Below are positions 62,477-64,000 of a DNA stretch of 64,000 bases, piece by piece. The translations under genes and the position numbers were made by a program. This DNA is from Artemisia argyi (lineage: Eukaryota; Streptophyta; Magnoliopsida; Asterales; Asteraceae). Every line of letters begins with the position of its first letter. The stretch's first letter is position 1. Location of the stretch: positions 121,113,228 through 121,177,227 of the forward strand of contig CM060693.1 in NCBI GenBank assembly GCA_030686995.1, given 5' to 3'. The notes beneath the pieces were generated by a model. The model saw only the letters and a list, made by a program, of their open reading frames with translations, was not told the origin of the DNA and did no database searches.

Positions 62477-63766
62477 GTGTATCCCACTTGCTCTAATCGT
62501 GTTGGAATAACTATAGCAAAAGTTGTTTTAAAGAACAACGTATACGTCATGAAGATTGATGCAACATATAGAGATAAACTTTGCCTCACCTCAATAGATG
62601 ATTCTTCAACCCTTTGGCATAGACGTTTAGGACACGCTAATATGAGACTCATTCAATCTCTATCGTCTAAAGAATTAGTTAGAAATCTTCCCAAGTTGAA
62701 ATACGACCAACACTTTTGTGATGCTTGCAAAATTGATAAACAAGTTCATAGCAGCCATAAGGCTAAAATTATGGTGTCTACATCTAGGTGTCTAGAACTC
62801 TTGCATATGGATTTGTTCGGTCCATCCGCTATACAAAGTTATGGAGGTAACTTCTACACTTTGGTTATAGTAGATGATTATTCAAGATATACCACTTTGG
62901 TTATAGTAGATGATTATTCAAGATATACTTGGACAAAATTTTTGAAAAGTAAAAACGAAGCTTTTGACCAATTTGAAATTCTTAGTAAGAAAATTCAAAA
63001 CCAATTAGGAACTTGCATTGTGTCAATTAGAATGGACCACGGCCGTGAATTTGACAATGAAATAGAATTTGGAAATTTTTGTGATACAAATGGTATAACA
63101 CATAACTTTTCGGCACCTCGTACTCCTCAATCTAACGGTGTAGTAGAACGTAAAAACCGGACTCTTCAAGAGATGATTAGAACAATGCTTAACAAACAAA
63201 ATATTCCACAAAAGTTTTGGTGTAATACCGTCGACACATCAACTTACATTCTAAATCGAGTCTTAATTAGACCATTTTTGAATAAAACTCCATATGAATT
63301 ATATAGAGGTAAAAAGCCTACATTAGGATATTTTAGAGTGTTTGGAAGTAAATGCTTTATACTAAACACCAAAGATTATCTCATTAAATTTGACCAAAAG
63401 TCTTATGAAGGTGTATTTCTTGTATATTAACAAAATAGCGAAGCTTATATTGTTTTAAACAAAGAAACCTTAATAGTCGAGGAATCGTTGAACATAACAT
63501 TCGACGAAATTCCACCTCCCTCTAAGAAATCACCTTTTGTAGATGATGACTTAGTTGAAAGTCAAGTCGTTGAAAATGAAAACAACTTAGATAATGACAA
63601 GGAAGATGAACTACTAAAAAAGGAAATTGTCAATGTCAAAGAATCTAAAAGTCATCCATTAGATAGTGTCATAGGAAAAATTAATGAAAGAACCTTAAGA
63701 TCAAAAGTCCAATATCAAAATAATTTTTATTTTGTTTTGTGTCAACCATCGAACCAAAAAATATAA
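62477..63766 (+). pseudogene. SIRE-like Copia integrase and linker
   Basis: One frame over 62477-63766 with a TAA at 63428-63430. Zinc-binding domain: LWHRRLGHANMR (about 62611) and CDACKIDKQ (about 62720). Core: first Asp in HMDLFGP (about 62808), second in RMDHGREF (about 63030, Met where Thr or Ser is usual before Asp), Glu in VVERKNRTL (about 63140). A 12-residue in-frame duplication (TLVIVDDYSRYT twice) lies at 62857-62928. The C-terminal part reads KTPYELYRGKKPTLGYFRVFG. After the stop the frame continues with an acidic linker to 63766. Confidence 0.85.
62857..62928 (+). repeat. 36-bp exact tandem duplication in the SIRE-like integrase
   Basis: Copies at 62857-62892 and 62893-62928, starting CACTTTGGTTATAG. 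It is in frame and adds 12 residues just after the first catalytic Asp, so it probably distorts the core fold. The copies are identical, so the event is recent. Confidence 0.95.
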
Positions 63767-64000
63767 ACGAGGCTATAAAAGATGTTATATGGATCATAAC
63801 TACGCAAGAAGAATTAAACCAATTTGTTAGAAATGATGTTTGAACATTAGTTCCTCAACCAAAGAGTCAAATAACAATTGGAACAAAATGGGTCTTTTGG
63901 AATAAAATGGATGAAAATGGTATAGTGTCTAGAAACAAAGCTAGGCTAGTAGCACAAGGTTATAATCAACAAGAAGGCATTGACTACGATGAAACTTTTG
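63751..64000 (+). pseudogene. Start of SIRE-like Copia reverse transcriptase (cut by window end)
   Basis: After a small frameshift near 63760 the RT entry is readable: AIKDVIWIITTQEELNQF, a TGA near 63841, then TIGTKWVFWNKMDENG and ARLVAQGYNQQEGIDYDETF up to the last base. These are the usual N-terminal RT blocks of Copia. The catalytic part lies outside the window. Confidence 0.82.

Larger units (their letters stand above)
62470..64000 (+). mobile_element. SIRE-like Copia fragment running off the window
   Basis: Starts near 62470 in the pre-integrase region and continues through the integrase into the first part of RT at the window end. LTR, gag and protease are missing on the left, where it abuts the promoter region of the antisense gene of A. 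No target duplication is visible at the joint. The wording (LCLTSIDDSSTLWHRRLGHA, SAPRTPQSNGVVERKNRTL) is of SIRE type and unlike elements H and D. Confidence 0.82.

Noticed and set aside
62470..64000. Continuation of element H after the insertion of A
   Set aside because: The protein wording is SIRE-like and overlaps the pre-integrase region in a different style from the Tork-like protease of H; no target duplication links the two.

Overview
This window is plant nuclear DNA built almost entirely from LTR retrotransposons inserted into one another. I see no ordinary host gene. Evidence for a flowering plant: Copia elements with UBN2-type gag, Gypsy elements of Athila, Tat and chromovirus (Tekay/Del) type, tRNA-iMet and tRNA-Asp primer binding sites, plant-style short introns with GT..AG borders, and long (AT)n runs. 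The coding style recalls composite-family (Asteraceae) retroelements, but that is only an impression.

Left block (1-44043). A Tork-like Copia element (H; 5' LTR ends at 897) is split at 2546-42429 by an Athila-like element (G; TSD CTTGG). G is split at 7308-39927 by a second Copia element (D; TSD CACAT). D is split at 9135-29670 by a minus-strand Tekay-type chromovirus (E; TSD GAGAA). E is split, inside its own LTR, at 9246-18618 by another chromovirus (F; TSD AGAAA). All four insertions keep matching 5-bp target duplications, so the order H, then G, D, E, F is read directly from the sequence.

Right block (about 44044-62465). This is a truncated Tat-type Gypsy element (A): an integrase on + facing a broken, intron-containing antisense gene on -. 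A has received a complete Tat-type element (B, 45944-55154, 638-bp LTRs, TSD CGTAC), a solo Athila-type LTR (C, 57319-61538, TSD GCGCT, same family as the LTR of G) and a small MITE-like element (61647-61891). The window ends in a SIRE-like Copia fragment (about 62470-64000).

The most interesting content is the antisense gene of the Tat-type elements. In B, three minus-strand ORFs join through two short GT..AG introns whose phases both fit, giving a 761-codon gene with a Transposase_28-like N-terminus and a coiled-coil, basic C-terminus. A carries a diverged, broken relative with introns at equivalent places. B itself has no RNase H or integrase, and its RT has lost catalytic acidic residues, so it should depend on other elements to move. 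Other points are an array of about 19 ATCGAGTAAG-like motifs in the leader of D, a strong splice-acceptor signature between gag and pol of H, a mismatch between LTR divergence and nesting order (D versus E), and a tRNA-like sequence inside the LTR of G. Nearly all retroelement genes here are broken by stops, frameshifts or deletions.
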